Assembly (NCBI GenBank): GCA_021209875.1
Contig: JAGYVD010000001.1
Coordinates: 5,332,001 to 5,396,000 of the forward strand
Source: Rosellinia necatrix
Lineage: Eukaryota > Ascomycota > Sordariomycetes > Xylariales > Xylariaceae
Length of the DNA stretch: 64,000 nucleotides
Direction of reading: 5' to 3'
In this document: piece after piece, positions 42,074-55,619 of the stretch
Layout: each line of letters starts with the position of its first letter
Position numbering within the stretch: position 1 is the stretch's first letter
Notes under the pieces: model-generated
The model's database searches: none
The model's input: only the letters and a program-made list of their open reading frames with translations
What the model was told of the DNA's origin: nothing
Position numbers and translations under genes: made by a program

Positions 42074-43823
42074 CTAGTAAGGGGCTCCATGGTAGCAGTA
42101 CTTGACTAGAGAGCATTCCTTTGTGATATCTCTCAGACAGTTGTTCACTAGTGCCATCTTTGCTCGCTCTTTAGGTTCTATGACGAGCATCTGCGTCATA
42201 ATAACGTCGAGGAAGTCGTGCATTGCATGAGAGCAGAGAGCAGGGGCGTGTAATCGTTGAGCCCACTGACGGAAGGTGTCAGGTTAGTATGAGTTGTTTG
42301 ACATGATTCGATCTGACGGCCGAAATTTTATATGGGAGCGTACTTTATTCACCGAAGCCTTAACCTCCCCAGTACGCCCGAAGAAATCATCTTCTCTATA
42401 ACACCCGGTATTGCCGTTGATACGCTCCCGCCTGAAAGTTCCGGCACCTTTCGCCCCGCTCATTAAGGTAGTAATTCTTGTTACAAGCAGTCCTATTTTT
42501 CTGTTTTGCCTTCACCTCTGCGAGGTGGCCGAGAGCATAGCAGCCGAGGTGATACCAGACCATGAACTCGAGAAACATGCAGTCAAGACTCTAGACATCG
42601 TACGCTTGGGACACTTTCTCCATAACTATGACATTAACTTCGGGGGCTCTGTATGTCATTAACATGCATCAGCCGCTGAAGGTGATGTCATTGTCAGATC
42701 CGCGACGACCAAATGACCGCGCGTATCGCTGGCTTCAACCTGGAACCACAGAATGTCGCCGGGTTTGATGTCGCCACGCCGACCGCGGCCCTTCTCCGGG
42801 AGCGAAGTGTGATAATGGATCTTCCGCAAAGCAGAGGGCAGGCCAGTGCACTGTTGTATGAGCCACAGTGCATCCTCGGAGTGGGGTGAGTGTTTGTGGT
42901 GTTGCCTTCAGTAATCGTTCAGATCCCCTTTCGCAAGTGGAAATACTAGGTATAAGCCTTTGTCCTCATGCTCGTACGCTAACAGCAGCTTAATGACGTT
43001 TGGGTGTCCTGATCTCGAGGCTCTGAACTCATTAAGTGCAGCGATCTCGTCTTTCCATCGGAGACGGCTATCACTGCCTACAGACATTCGTTTTAAAGGC
43101 AAACACGTAGTACTGCCGTATCGTTAACACACGTTCTCAGATTATTATGAGCTAGAAGCCGTGTAGTGGCCTACTGATGACGATGACAGTCCGCGAACAT
43201 GACCTGGGTGAATCTTGATCTCACTGGCTCTGCCCTGTCCGCCTCCTCCTCTCAGCTATTACTCCAGGAAGGGTATTCGGACAGGGAGTGATACTTAAGT
43301 TCTTTAATCTCGCTTGCTACTGGATCCAGCAGGGGAACGTCGACTAGTCATCAGAATTTGTTGAAAATATCTACCTGGCTTTGTCTTAAGAAGTATGATC
43401 GGCTGTAAAGCTCCGGTTTGGGTGTTAAGGGAGGCCCTCATCTGAAATGCCAACGGCGATGAATCTCAGCACCAAGATCGTCATGTCTGCCAAGATTAGG
43501 ATAGCAAAAGCCTTCATTATGCATCTGTTCGGGTTGGTGCCCAGGATCCGCCCGACCATGTCCTCCAGCGCTTCTGCCTTGTATCAGCGTGCCCCATTCC
43601 GTCCGAGCACGACTTGGATGACCTCCCTAGTCAGGGTTTCTGTGAGGGCACAATATGGGAATAAACCGTTGACCTCATTTTGATAGCATTTTGACGTAAG
43701 ATGCGGCCAATGAAGCCCTTCGGGCGGCTGTTCAATGCAGCCATGGTCGATTGGCCTGCTACGGTAGTGTCTACGGCCGTGAGTAGCGATAGCTGCGATT
43801 GATCTAGTCGGCTCTGCTCTCAT
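42074..43823 (-). pseudogene. Dead Ser/Thr protein kinase gene
   Basis: On the minus strand, kinase segments appear in order with stop codons and at least one frame change. From the 5' side: NEVNGLFPYCALTETL and KAFAILILADMTILVLRF with FIAVGISDEGLP (about 43440-43720), an N-terminal region seen in kinases that sit near HET genes; then RWKDEIAALNEF, GHPNVIKLLLAYEHEDKGLY, and LVFPLAKGDLNDY (subdomains III-V, about 42908-43070); RGDIKPGDILWF (catalytic loop HxDxKxxNxL in decayed form) with LVVADL; TYRAPEV; SQAYDV-stop-SLDCMFLEF; and FLDVIMTQMLVIEPKERAKM near 42150-42200, ending at a stop at 42074. The asparagine of the catalytic loop is lost (GD for EN), and the DFG/activation loop is missing. 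Three expected tryptophans (after DLNDY, after AYDV, after RNGAR) are now stop codons. Function is certainly lost. Confidence 0.82.
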
Positions 43824-46594
43824 CCGTGATATGATTGTTCGATGGTTATAAGATCCTTAGGCTTAATATATTCGGTTGTGTCTCGGTAGAAGGGCCACTA
43901 ACGCTCCCGGTCGTCTAGTCAACTCCTGACAACACTGAGCTAATTTATTAAATACCAAATCCGAGTCGTATGGGCAAATTCATATACACGCTCTCATTTA
44001 TGTCGAAACGTGAAAACGAGAGGCTTCTCAATCGGTGAAAACAGCCCCTATTATTAGGACTTCAATGTTACGTGGTTTCGTATCATGGGTCGAACCCCTT
44101 CGATTCTTAACTTTAGGCAAGAGGCTACCAAACATTCCATCTCTAAACAACTTCGGAACATACCAAAATTGGGTGTTTGCGTCATGTATCATCGGTAGAG
44201 ACTCGCCGAAAAGAAGGGTGCCGGCCCGGAAGCAGTGGTGGCGTGTCAAGTAGATAAAGCACACGGCGAGGTACTAGCTACCCTACGGTATAGCTCTAGA
44301 GGCACGTTGGTGTGTATAAGGACTGAAGACCTTCCACCTGAGATGGTAGGCCCGGGAATTAATGATATTGAGCTCTGCCCCTATACTCAGATACCTACTT
44401 GCGACCCAATTGCAACCTTATAGTGACTAGACCTCACTTCGGATATTCTCCATATGACATGGCGCAATGGATGAATGGGTATCGTGACTCGGAGGCGCCG
44501 TCACAGAATCATCTAGCCGACTTTCCTGGGGCTTTTTTTGCCTCACAATATTTAAAAGATCACCACTAAAGACCTTTCATACGGCTAGAGATACTGCTGG
44601 GTTAGGAAGGGGGGGTGACCACTGATCGAGCCAAGGGATGATGAACGCCACGAACTCTGCAGCGGTATACCTAATAATAGTAGGTACTTCACCACCTAGG
44701 ACCTTATGAAGCATACCTACCAGAGCCTGCTTCCTTCCCGAACATTACTCACCTATTAAAAGGGATCTGATCGAGTCCTGAGTTTTGGTGGCAGATTGAC
44801 ATTGACCCCCAAAACGACGCGCAGCCCAACTGAATAATTTCCCCCAAGTCCACGTTTGTACGAGGCCACTCTTCTCTCTTCCATCTCTCTTCTATATCCA
44901 TTTCATCTCTCTTCCGTCAATTAATTTGATACTAGTTGTTGTGTTTTTCGTTAAATTTACAGATATGGGTACCATCATAGAGCGCCACATGCCATGCAGC
45001 TCCGTCACCTGTCCTCGCCAGCTCTTTAGGAGCTTAGAAAAGTTCTGTTAGGCACGGAGTTTCGAAATTGATAGTCTGGAGCTGCAAAATAACACATACA
45101 TTATTCGCTTGAGGAGACCAAGTCTGAAGCAAAGCAGTTCGGTAGGTCATACGATGAGTCCCCTATTGGCAGCTTGGGCTCCCATACTAACGCCGGCCTT
45201 TGTCAGAGCGAAACAGTTGGTGCTGGGCCGCCCCTTGCGGTGCAAGCTGGCTGTGTACGATTCATTGATATTACGTTGAGATAGTCTCGGGGCATGGATC
45301 ACCGGCAATCTGTATAATTATTGGGGACAGTTGGGGCGTAGGTAGAGAGTCTGGTTGTCGGCCACGAGTGACAAGATTAGCAGACACATGCAGGACAAAG
45401 TGCGTCTGCCATATACAACGGCAGAAGAATCAAAATATAGTAAGTAAATTGATAGGGAAAACGTACCAGATATAGAACTGTGCTATAAGGCAACCATGGT
45501 TATTAGGAGAACGTAGAATGTAATATCAATCTCATTCAATTTCAAAGCCCTGCAGACTCGAACGGCCATTTCAAAAACCCCAGGAGCTTCGCCCTAGTTT
45601 CGTATACTTCCACTGTAAACTAAATGCGACATCTAAATTCATTGAAGTCCATACTTGGTGACATCGCTTGTGGGGTAACCTCTGTTAAACTTCGTACCCC
45701 GGCTTTGGTGGTGCAGCAGCAGGAGGGAGAGTACGTAGGTAATTAGAGATAGGGCACAGTTGCAATTACAGTCCCGAATCCCCGACAAGCGCACGGCAAA
45801 AAATACCTCGATAAGTCAGACACACTGATATTGCCTACTCAGGTAGACTATTGATGCAGGCAATGCCTATTTTGGCGACAGTTCAGCCTACCATGGCTGC
45901 GGGTCACAAGCGAGGTTCAGCTGCAATGGCATCGAACCGTTCCAATACGGCAAATGTTGCGTCGAGAGTACGCAGACTAGTGAAATCTCGTAAGATCAAG
46001 GCGAATCTAGTGTCACATACAGAAATCAATTTTTGTCGTACGTGACAGCTTGTGCAATGTTTTATGGATGAGACGAAACCCGCTCCAATTACGCCCAACA
46101 GCTATGATGTGTGTATGTAATCTATATACCTCATGGTTTTGGAGTCCTAGATAAGTAAGTATCTAAATGTCTTCATACAGGTCATTTCACGCAACACAAC
46201 CCTCCTTTTCAGTAGCGAACGGGGTCTCACAGTGACACCTGTGGTGCCCCCTACCATAGAAGAAATACAACAATAATTAGTGGACGGCTACCTACTGTAT
46301 GGGCAGGTTGGCGCCACCCGAGTAGCGTTAGAGTTCTTAGGTGAGATTTGAATGCCGCTTGGGGTACACTATTGGAAAAGGGGTCTGTTTTTATTGAAAG
46401 GAAAAAAAAGAAAGAAAGAAAAAAACGCTTCTTGATTCATTCCGTATTCTTATGATGCGGCCGCTAGTAGCAAATACATTGAATGAGTTGGGTATTACAC
46501 AGGTATTTGGTATACATCAACGGACCATCCCGTCGTGAATATTAATCCTTCCTTCCAATCGCCCGCCCCTGCTCGTGAAGCTTGGGTAGCATCA
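43824..46594. other. Gene-poor region, no gene supported
   Basis: About 2.8 kb with open frames up to 78 codons that look random. A pyrimidine-rich tract (about 44872-44925, repeated CATCTCTCTTC) followed by an ATG at 44964 resembles a promoter and start, but the frame ends after 28 codons. This may be further debris of the decayed kinase/HET-type neighbourhood. Confidence 0.4.
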
Positions 46595-47599
46595 TCAATC
46601 CAACGTCAGCCTCTTCTCCCGCAGATAGTGATAGTTCGGCATCGCGGCCCGCACCCACCGCTCGAGCTTCCGGCCGGCCTCCTCGCCGAACTCGGACCGC
46701 CACTTCTCGGCCTCGGCGCCGATGTCGATGTTGCCGGCGATCTTGCCCTTGTCGACGCCGGTGCTGGCGTTGATGGTGCCCAGCATCACCTGCTCGGCGG
46801 GCAGGAGCTTGTCGAGCTGCTCCTGGCCGGCCTTCTCCCACGAGAAGCGCAGCTTCTCGCGGTCGAGGCCGACGAGGCCGGCGTACTTCATGGTCAGCTC
46901 CGGGTGGGCGATGACGTCGTCGGCGTCGAGCACGATGGGCCACTGGCTGCCCTTGCCGAAGTGGCCGGCGTAGAAGTCGTACAGGGCGCGGACGAAGTCG
47001 AGCGTGGCCTCGACCTCGTACGGCTCGTTGTTGGCGCGGCCCTTGCCGTCCATCTCGACGCCCCTCAGCGCCGTGCGGTACAGCGACGGCAGCATCAGCG
47101 CCGGGTGCCGGATCAGGAACGTCGGGTACCACGACTTGAGGAACTCGTCCGGCAGCGCCGTCATGTTCAGCGGCGACCGCGTCGCGCGCGCGAACTCGCG
47201 CGCCGGCACGGGCGCGGGCGGCTGGTCCGCGTCCCCGGCGACGGCGCCGTAGATGTACTTGTGCTCGTAGAAGACGTCGTTGATGAACGAGACGTGCTCC
47301 TTCACGAACACCTTCTGCCCCTCCGCCTCGGCCGCCTCCAGGTAGTCCTCCAGCGAGCCGAGGGACTTGGCCAGGCTGTTCTTCATGTTGGCGCGCTCCT
47401 CGTCCGTCCACTCCTCCGCCGGCTTGTCGAACATGCCCAGCCGGCACAGCATGCTGGGGAAGAAGAAGTAGCCCCCGTTCCGCGCCGGCCGCACGCCCTG
47501 GGCCTCGAGGTTCAGGACGCGGACCAACATGTTGGAAGCCGTGCGCGGCATGGTCAGCAGCCAAAAGCGGCGCTGCTGAGATGGGATATCCACGGTCAT
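46595..47599 (-). CDS. Sulfotransferase-like P-loop protein
   Basis: One exon of 334 residues starting at MTVDIPSQQ. Near the N terminus, RFWLLTMPRTASNML (residues about 11-25) matches the PAPS-binding 5'-phosphosulfate loop of sulfotransferase-like proteins, where the usual K/R-S-G-T is R-T-A-S. Residues 160-177, TFLIRHPALMLPSLYRTA, match the 3'-phosphate-binding motif (IRxPxxxxxS). The C terminus is tryptophan- and glutamate-rich (WRSEFGEEAGRKLERWV). These indicate transfer of a sulfuryl group or a related nucleotide-dependent role; the acceptor is unknown. No signal peptide or membrane anchor is visible, so it is probably cytosolic. The leader carries a GTGA tandem repeat. GC-rich codon choice gives a 359-codon false frame on the other strand. 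Confidence 0.75.
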   Translation of the reverse strand: MTVDIPSQQRRFWLLTMPRTASNMLVRVLNLEAQGVRPARNGGYFFFPSMLCRLGMFDKPAEEWTDEERANMKNSLAKSLGSLEDYLEAAEAEGQKVFVKEHVSFINDVFYEHKYIYGAVAGDADQPPAPVPAREFARATRSPLNMTALPDEFLKSWYPTFLIRHPALMLPSLYRTALRGVEMDGKGRANNEPYEVEATLDFVRALYDFYAGHFGKGSQWPIVLDADDVIAHPELTMKYAGLVGLDREKLRFSWEKAGQEQLDKLLPAEQVMLGTINASTGVDKGKIAGNIDIGAEAEKWRSEFGEEAGRKLERWVRAAMPNYHYLREKRLTLD

Positions 47600-47627
47600 T
47601 GTGGTGTTAGATAGATTATCAGCGGGT

Positions 47628-47662
47628 AAGTGAGTGAGTGAGTGAGTGAGTGAGTGAGTGAA
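47628..47662. repeat. GTGA tandem repeat in 5' leader
   Basis: About eight uninterrupted GTGA/GAGT units 30-60 bases upstream of the sulfotransferase-like start codon (that gene is on the minus strand, where the unit reads CTCA/TCAC). Confidence 0.85.
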
Positions 47663-50600
47663 TGGTTTCTCGTAGACGTATACGTGTGTGATGAGTGCAC
47701 TTCGAGAGCACTTGGAAGAGGACAATGTGTACAGTTACTTGTGCGATGAGAAATGTAGTTCAAGTAGTATTGGTGGCGTCACAGTCCGACCCGTCAAACC
47801 GGCGCGCGGGTGTTTGAATCTAATATAGATGCTGGCGGACCCAGCGGACCCCATATCTCGTAAACTCTGTCTTGCCCAAAAATGGAGTCTTGTGTATGCT
47901 TGTGGATGTTGCAATGGGGATGCTGTCCAAGGGTCCCCCCACTCCCCCCTTCCAAGACTCAGACCAAGGCCTTCCCGGCGTCCGTCGCAGTTCCCGGTCG
48001 TTGGGTTGTCGGTTGTCGTTATGAGTCATGCCTGGACCAAATAAACACTTATACATACATACATACATACATTAGTTAGGTAGTTACTTAGTAGTTACGT
48101 GCTAGTCTAAGTGCCCCCTGATAACCTATGGATTTCAGCTAGCCATCACACGTTACTCAGCTAGCATTAATGCTGCCGATCTAGCGTGTCTACGGTAGGT
48201 ACAGAAGGGCAAATACATATTTCATTGAGCCGATAAACGTCCATGCACACATACACAGCATGCACTACATGAGGAGACAGGGTCCGTGGTCGCGCACAAA
48301 CCATGTTGTCGCGTGGCGCGCGTTAGTGTACCGGAAAATTAATCTACTTACAACGCTTGCTCCCGTTTTCTCCTGTCGTGAGCGGAGGTTGATTTATGTT
48401 GATTATCAATCAATGGCTGGATTCGGCATCACTTCGTTAGGGTGGCATTTCGACGGGGAGCTGATGCCGTCGCTCACCGACAGAACATCGAATCCAATGT
48501 GCATTCTCGAACATGGGTAAGTGCACGATAGGGTCTTCTGTCGGACTTTGGGGATCCCGAATAGGCCGATGTTGCCATGCCTAAACGTGATGTTGCAATC
48601 GAAGGCCCACCTCCACATCCACTTGCCCTACCACCCATTCCCTGTCGCGTGCTCTAACGGCGTTGTGGTTCTGCTAGTTGCAGTACAGTCAGAACCAGTC
48701 AGAACTCTTGGTTAGTCCAACGTAGCTTGTCCAACGTAGCTTGGTCTCACGCAGGCACAGTACGATGTAACTCGGCTCGGGGCCCCGAGACACAGCATCT
48801 GCCTCCACGGATCCGACCGTTATGCCGTCGATTCGGCCGACGATTCGCATAACGTTGTTCGCACCCAAGCGCGAGGCCATTCCACGGAAGTACGAAGCAG
48901 CCCGAGTCCGATTGAATACATGCGCCAAGCACGCTAACACATCATTGCCGTCGCAATTCCCATCAGAAACCGCACGAGGGCGTAAGGGTGTAAGGGATCG
49001 TTGAGTCAATTCGTTACTTGGCCTAGGTAGCAATAATAATGTTGATAACCTCGTGCCATACGATCATAGCAAGCGCTTAGACAGTCATGCGCCCGCCATC
49101 CCGATTTCGTAATAAAAATAAAGCGTTCCCAACAATTTCCCTTCCTCAAAATGGCTCGAGAGTCCACGTCTCCATCGAGCGTTAGCCAACGGAACCACTG
49201 GCCTCCAGGTTTCCTCTCCTTGCTCGAATGTCAACTTACTTTTATAAACCTATGTATGTGTTGCCGTATCTGGACACCGCATGTAAGCCCCTACTTTAAA
49301 ATCAACTGTTTTCGGTCTTGTCAACACTTCGCACCTCACACGTTGTTCGCTTTGGGAACATGGTAACGTCAAAGCATCCTCTTGTATGCAGCCCTATGCA
49401 GGCGCGATTCTTCCTCCCGATATTACCTAAACAGCACGCGAGCACGACGTATGCAGCATGGCGGGTTTCAGCCCCCAGTGCCGCAATGTTTCATTGCTCA
49501 GAGCCTAGTATGCGTTTGACAACGGTCTAAAGAGTCGCTTAACCTGGGCCATTGGCACGTTTGCTGCGTAGTAGAGTGCCCCAAGCTTCAAGGTCCCTGG
49601 TCACATTAGTTGCGCTTCCTTACACATGATCACTCTTCAAAGCACCTAGTAATACAAAGAAGAGCGATATTTTTTTTTTTTTACCTATTTCGGGATAATT
49701 CGAAACAAGGCTGCGGCATTATACCGCGATACCACAAGGATATAGTATTGCGGAGGCCGATACACGAGCGGACGTTCACGGTTACTAATATGCTTACGTT
49801 AGTCAGGACTGACTGTTGTGGTTGTGGCGCACAGGCTGAGTCTTGCCAACCCTAGTTCGGAAAGAGGGTCGTCAGTCGGTAGCTGAGGCTTTTTAGTTAC
49901 CTTTATAGACGTAGTGATTGGGATCATCAATCAAGGAAGGGGCTTTCCAAAAAGCTGGGGGTTCGCTCCTCCGCAGCAAGGCAAACGCCGTGGAAATCTG
50001 CGCACGCGCATCACTTCGTATTTCAACACTCGGTGGAATGAAATGTTAAATTTTATCTTCACGAACACAGGTATCTAGCTCCACGAGAAGCCCGTACTCT
50101 CTGTCCGAGCGAATCAGCCACTATGAGCCACTTCTGAAATCGCACGCGCCTTCTATCCTCATATGGCTTGCGCCTACTGCGGGTTTCATTTTGGTTCTGG
50201 CGCATCTGGCGACAAATGACGGTTATTGCCGAGCACAGTAGAAAGGAAGATGCACAATTCATGGCACTAGTGCTAAGCCTTAGCGTGATGGGAAGACATT
50301 GATCAATTCCTTCATAATCCCAAGCCTAGTCTGCAAGTCTGAGGAGGATAGATGAGGAGTGCGCTCAGAATGACAGACAGTGTTCCTCAGTTCATGAGAA
50401 CAACAATAGATACTTATAGGCTCTCAAAAAGACAAAAAGACGGCTATGATATGGTTCTCACGCTCTAAGTATGCCGTCGTTAGTATACAGTGGTGCGAAA
50501 CCTTCCGTCATCGCGCACAAGACGACTGTTATCATTTCATATTTGAGATTGATATTTTGTTGTTGTTGAGCCGGCAATGGAGTAACTAAACAAATTAGCC

Positions 50601-50798
50601 GTCAATGTTTCTGGGGAAAAGCGGGCCATTTACTCGGGCCGCGGCCCCAATGTCTCGGCATCGCGGGGATCCTAGACATGCATGGAGCTTCAATGTCCCT
50701 GTGCTGTTGTTGTTTACTAATTCTTATAACTACACTACAAGAAATACAACACACTCTCATAGCAATAAAACATCTCGATATATCTATATATCTACATT

Positions 50799-50800
<2 letters not shown>

Positions 50801-50831
<31 letters not shown>
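50801..50831. repeat. (TA)n microsatellite
   Basis: About fifteen TA units roughly 160 bases before the acyl-CoA dehydrogenase start codon, inside its promoter or leader. Confidence 0.9.
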
Positions 50832-50834
<3 letters not shown>

Positions 50835-50989
50835 ATATACATTTGGGGTTACAGCAACCAGGCGCCGTTTATACCTACCATACTCACTGTGTCTCTGCCG
50901 CCACTTACATAATCACGGCGCATCATCTCATTCCACGGGATTTCCACCTCATCTCCTCGTATCCAGACCCACGCCGTCCATCGACAACC

Positions 50990-52240
50990 ATGGCCGTGCC
51001 GATCCCCTTCTCCGAGCCCCCGTGGCTGATGGGTCTCCCGTCCGCGCACTTCACGGACTCGCACCGCACGTTCCAGCGGGCCCTGCGGCCCTTCGTCCAG
51101 CAGCACCTGCACGACCGGGCGCTGGAGTGGGACAAGGGCGAGACGCTCCCGGAGCACGTGTTCCGGGACTTCGCGCGGGCCAACGTGCTCGTGGCGGCGC
51201 TGCCCGCGCCCCTCCCCGCCCGCTGGCTGCGGCGCCTCGGCATCCGCGAGCTGCCCGGCGGGCTGAGGGTCGAGGACTTCGACTACCTGCACTCGCTCAT
51301 CTTCAGCGACGAGATGGGCCGCGCCGGCCTCGCCGGCCCGTCCGGCAGCCTGACCACCGGCTTCGCCTTCGGCATCCCGCCCATCGTCAAGTTCGGGAGC
51401 GCGCCCCTGCAGGAGAAGTTCCTCCCGGAGCTCCTGACGGGCAGGAAGCGGAGCTGCATCGCCATCACCGAGCCCGACGCCGGCAGCGACGTCGCGAACA
51501 TCACGACCACGGCCGTCAAGTCGCCCTGCGGCAAGTTTTACATCGTTAACGGGGCTAAGAAATGGTAAGCCTGTGTCTCTGTCTCTATTCCCCCCCCCTC
51601 CTCCTCCTCCTCCTCTCTTTCTCTTTCTCTCTCTCTCTCTCTCCCTCTCTCGTTCGGTGATCATAGTAGTAGCACCGTAGCTCATAAACCGCCTACGTCG
51701 CGAACGTGGTACTGACACGGGGGGGGGCCCGGCAGGATCACGAACGGGATCTGGACGGACTACGCCACCATGGCCGTGCGGACCGGGGCCCCGGGATCCG
51801 GCGGCGCGGGTCTGTCGCTGCTGGTGGTCCCGCTGAAGGGCCAGCCGGGCGTCAGCATGCGCCGCCTCAAGGTCCTGGCCCAGGTGTCGGCCGGGACCAC
51901 GTACATCGAGCTCGACGACGTCCGCGTGCCGGCCGAGAACCTCATCGGCGTCGAGGGACTGGGCATGCGCTACATCATGACCAACTTCAACCACGAGCGC
52001 CTCACCATCGCCATCGGCGTCACGCGCCAGGCCAGGGTCGCGCTGGCGGCCGCCTTCGAGTACGTGATGAAGCGGGAGGCATTCGGGAAGACGTTAAGTG
52101 AGTCCCTTCCCATCCCCTTCCCTCCCCGCGAATTTCTCGTGCAGTACTTTTCGTTTCACACCGCGTTGTGATCGAATTGATAGCCCCCTAATTCGAAAAA
52201 AAAAAAAATTAATCATGGCTCACACTTTAACTGACGCGTG

Positions 52241-52271
<31 letters not shown>

Positions 52272-52738
52272 CACAGTGGACCAACCGGTCGTGCGCCACC
52301 GCCTGGCCAAGGCCGGCGGCCTCCTCGAGAGCCAGTGGGCGTGGGTGGAGCAGTTCGCGTACCAGATGGCGCGGCTGCCGCGTGACGACGCCGACCGCGA
52401 GCTCGGCGGCATGACCGGGCTCCTCAAGGCGCAGGCCGGCATGGTCCTGCGGGAGTGCGCCGACACCGCCGTCCTCCTGTTCGGCGGCAGCGGGCTCACG
52501 CGTAGTGGGCAGGGCGAACTGATCGAGAGTGCGTTTTTCTGTTCTTTTTTTTTTTTCTCCCTTTAATGGATACTCGGACTGACGGAATGTTTGTCGTCGT
52601 TTAGTGATCTACCGCGAGGTCCCCGGCGCCAGGATCCCCGGCGGCTCCGAGGACGTGCTTCTAGATCTCGCTGTGCGCCAGCTGGTGAAGTTGTACCAGG
52701 CGAAGACGAAGGCGCTTGAGACGAAGGCCAAGATTTAG
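50990..52738 (+). CDS. Acyl-CoA dehydrogenase family protein
   Basis: Four exons (50990..51564, 51736..52097, 52277..52528, 52605..52738) give 440 residues. FAD-dependent enzymes of this family oxidise acyl-CoA at the alpha-beta bond. Visible landmarks: an N-terminal helical domain, the flavin-contact block CIAITEPDAGSDVAN (the ITEPxAGSD signature), NGAKKWITNGIWTDYA across the first intron, the beta domain ending GVEGLGMRYIM, NHERLTIAIGVTRQARVA, EAFGKTLMDQPVVRHRLA across the second intron, and the C-terminal FGGSGLTRSGQGELIE...YREVPGARIPGGSEDV. No peroxisomal SKL-type ending is present (the protein ends KAKI), and no clear mitochondrial leader is seen. Introns contain a CT-rich tract and an AAT microsatellite. 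Convergent with the GH30 gene. Confidence 0.9.
52241..52268. repeat. (AAT)n microsatellite in an acyl-CoA dehydrogenase intron
   Basis: Nine ATA/AAT units directly upstream of the acceptor of intron 2 (52098-52276). Length changes here could affect splicing of this intron. Confidence 0.85.
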
Positions 52739-53126
52739 GGCCTCGGTACTCTCAGTGTTTGTCGCTTGCCTTCGCCAGTGGGAGAGCTCTGCGTTGCATG
52801 TATTCCACTTGTCCAATGAGTTATATAGGTATATCTGTCCTTGGGATAGCCGGCGGCTTGTTTCTTTCTGCGGTTTCCGGCATTGTTGGAATATGGATTT
52901 ATGATGATGATGCCGTCGTGGGTTCCTTTCCCGCTAATTTAATTATTTGCACTTATGACACGAAGGTGTTGACTCGATCGCCCTGATGTGTTAAATTCAA
53001 GCATGCAACCCCATTCTGCTGAGACATCATATATATCACATGTTTCCAAATCCCAATGTGCTCGAACTGACTACGACGTATCATAAGCCCATGGACCGCC
53101 CACCCATCAAACCCGCCATCCCAGGC
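52739..53126. other. Convergent spacer
   Basis: About 390 bases between the convergent acyl-CoA dehydrogenase and GH30 genes, containing a pyrimidine- and AT-rich 3' flank for each. No gene is supported. Confidence 0.5.

Positions 53127-55619
<2,493 letters not shown>

Larger units (their letters stand above)
47600..50989. other. Long intergenic region with repeats and possible gene fragment
   Basis: About 3.4 kb. It holds the GTGA tandem repeat in the leader of the sulfotransferase-like gene (47628-47662), a CATA run (48050-48072), a tandem 14-base duplication (TCCAACGTAGCTTG at 48716-48742) and a TA microsatellite (50801-50831) near the acyl-CoA dehydrogenase start. A 114-codon minus-strand frame at 48689-49033 has fairly protein-like composition but no ATG at its head and no family match I recognise. 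Confidence 0.45.

Noticed and set aside
44080..44110. Possible tRNA 3' half on the minus strand (GGTTCGACCC)
   Set aside because: No matching acceptor stem or A-box at the right distance; a chance B-box-like match.
44964..45050. Short frame after a CT-rich tract, resembling a gene start
   Set aside because: It ends after 28 codons and no donor site in phase leads to a convincing downstream exon.
46535..47614. 359-codon open frame on the plus strand opposite the sulfotransferase-like gene
   Set aside because: Composition is mostly L, V, A, R and E as expected from reverse reading of GC-rich codons; no motif, and the minus strand carries clear sulfotransferase motifs.
50849..51994. 381-codon minus-strand frame opposite the acyl-CoA dehydrogenase gene
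   Set aside because: Shadow of GC-rich exons and an intron CT tract; no protein family features.
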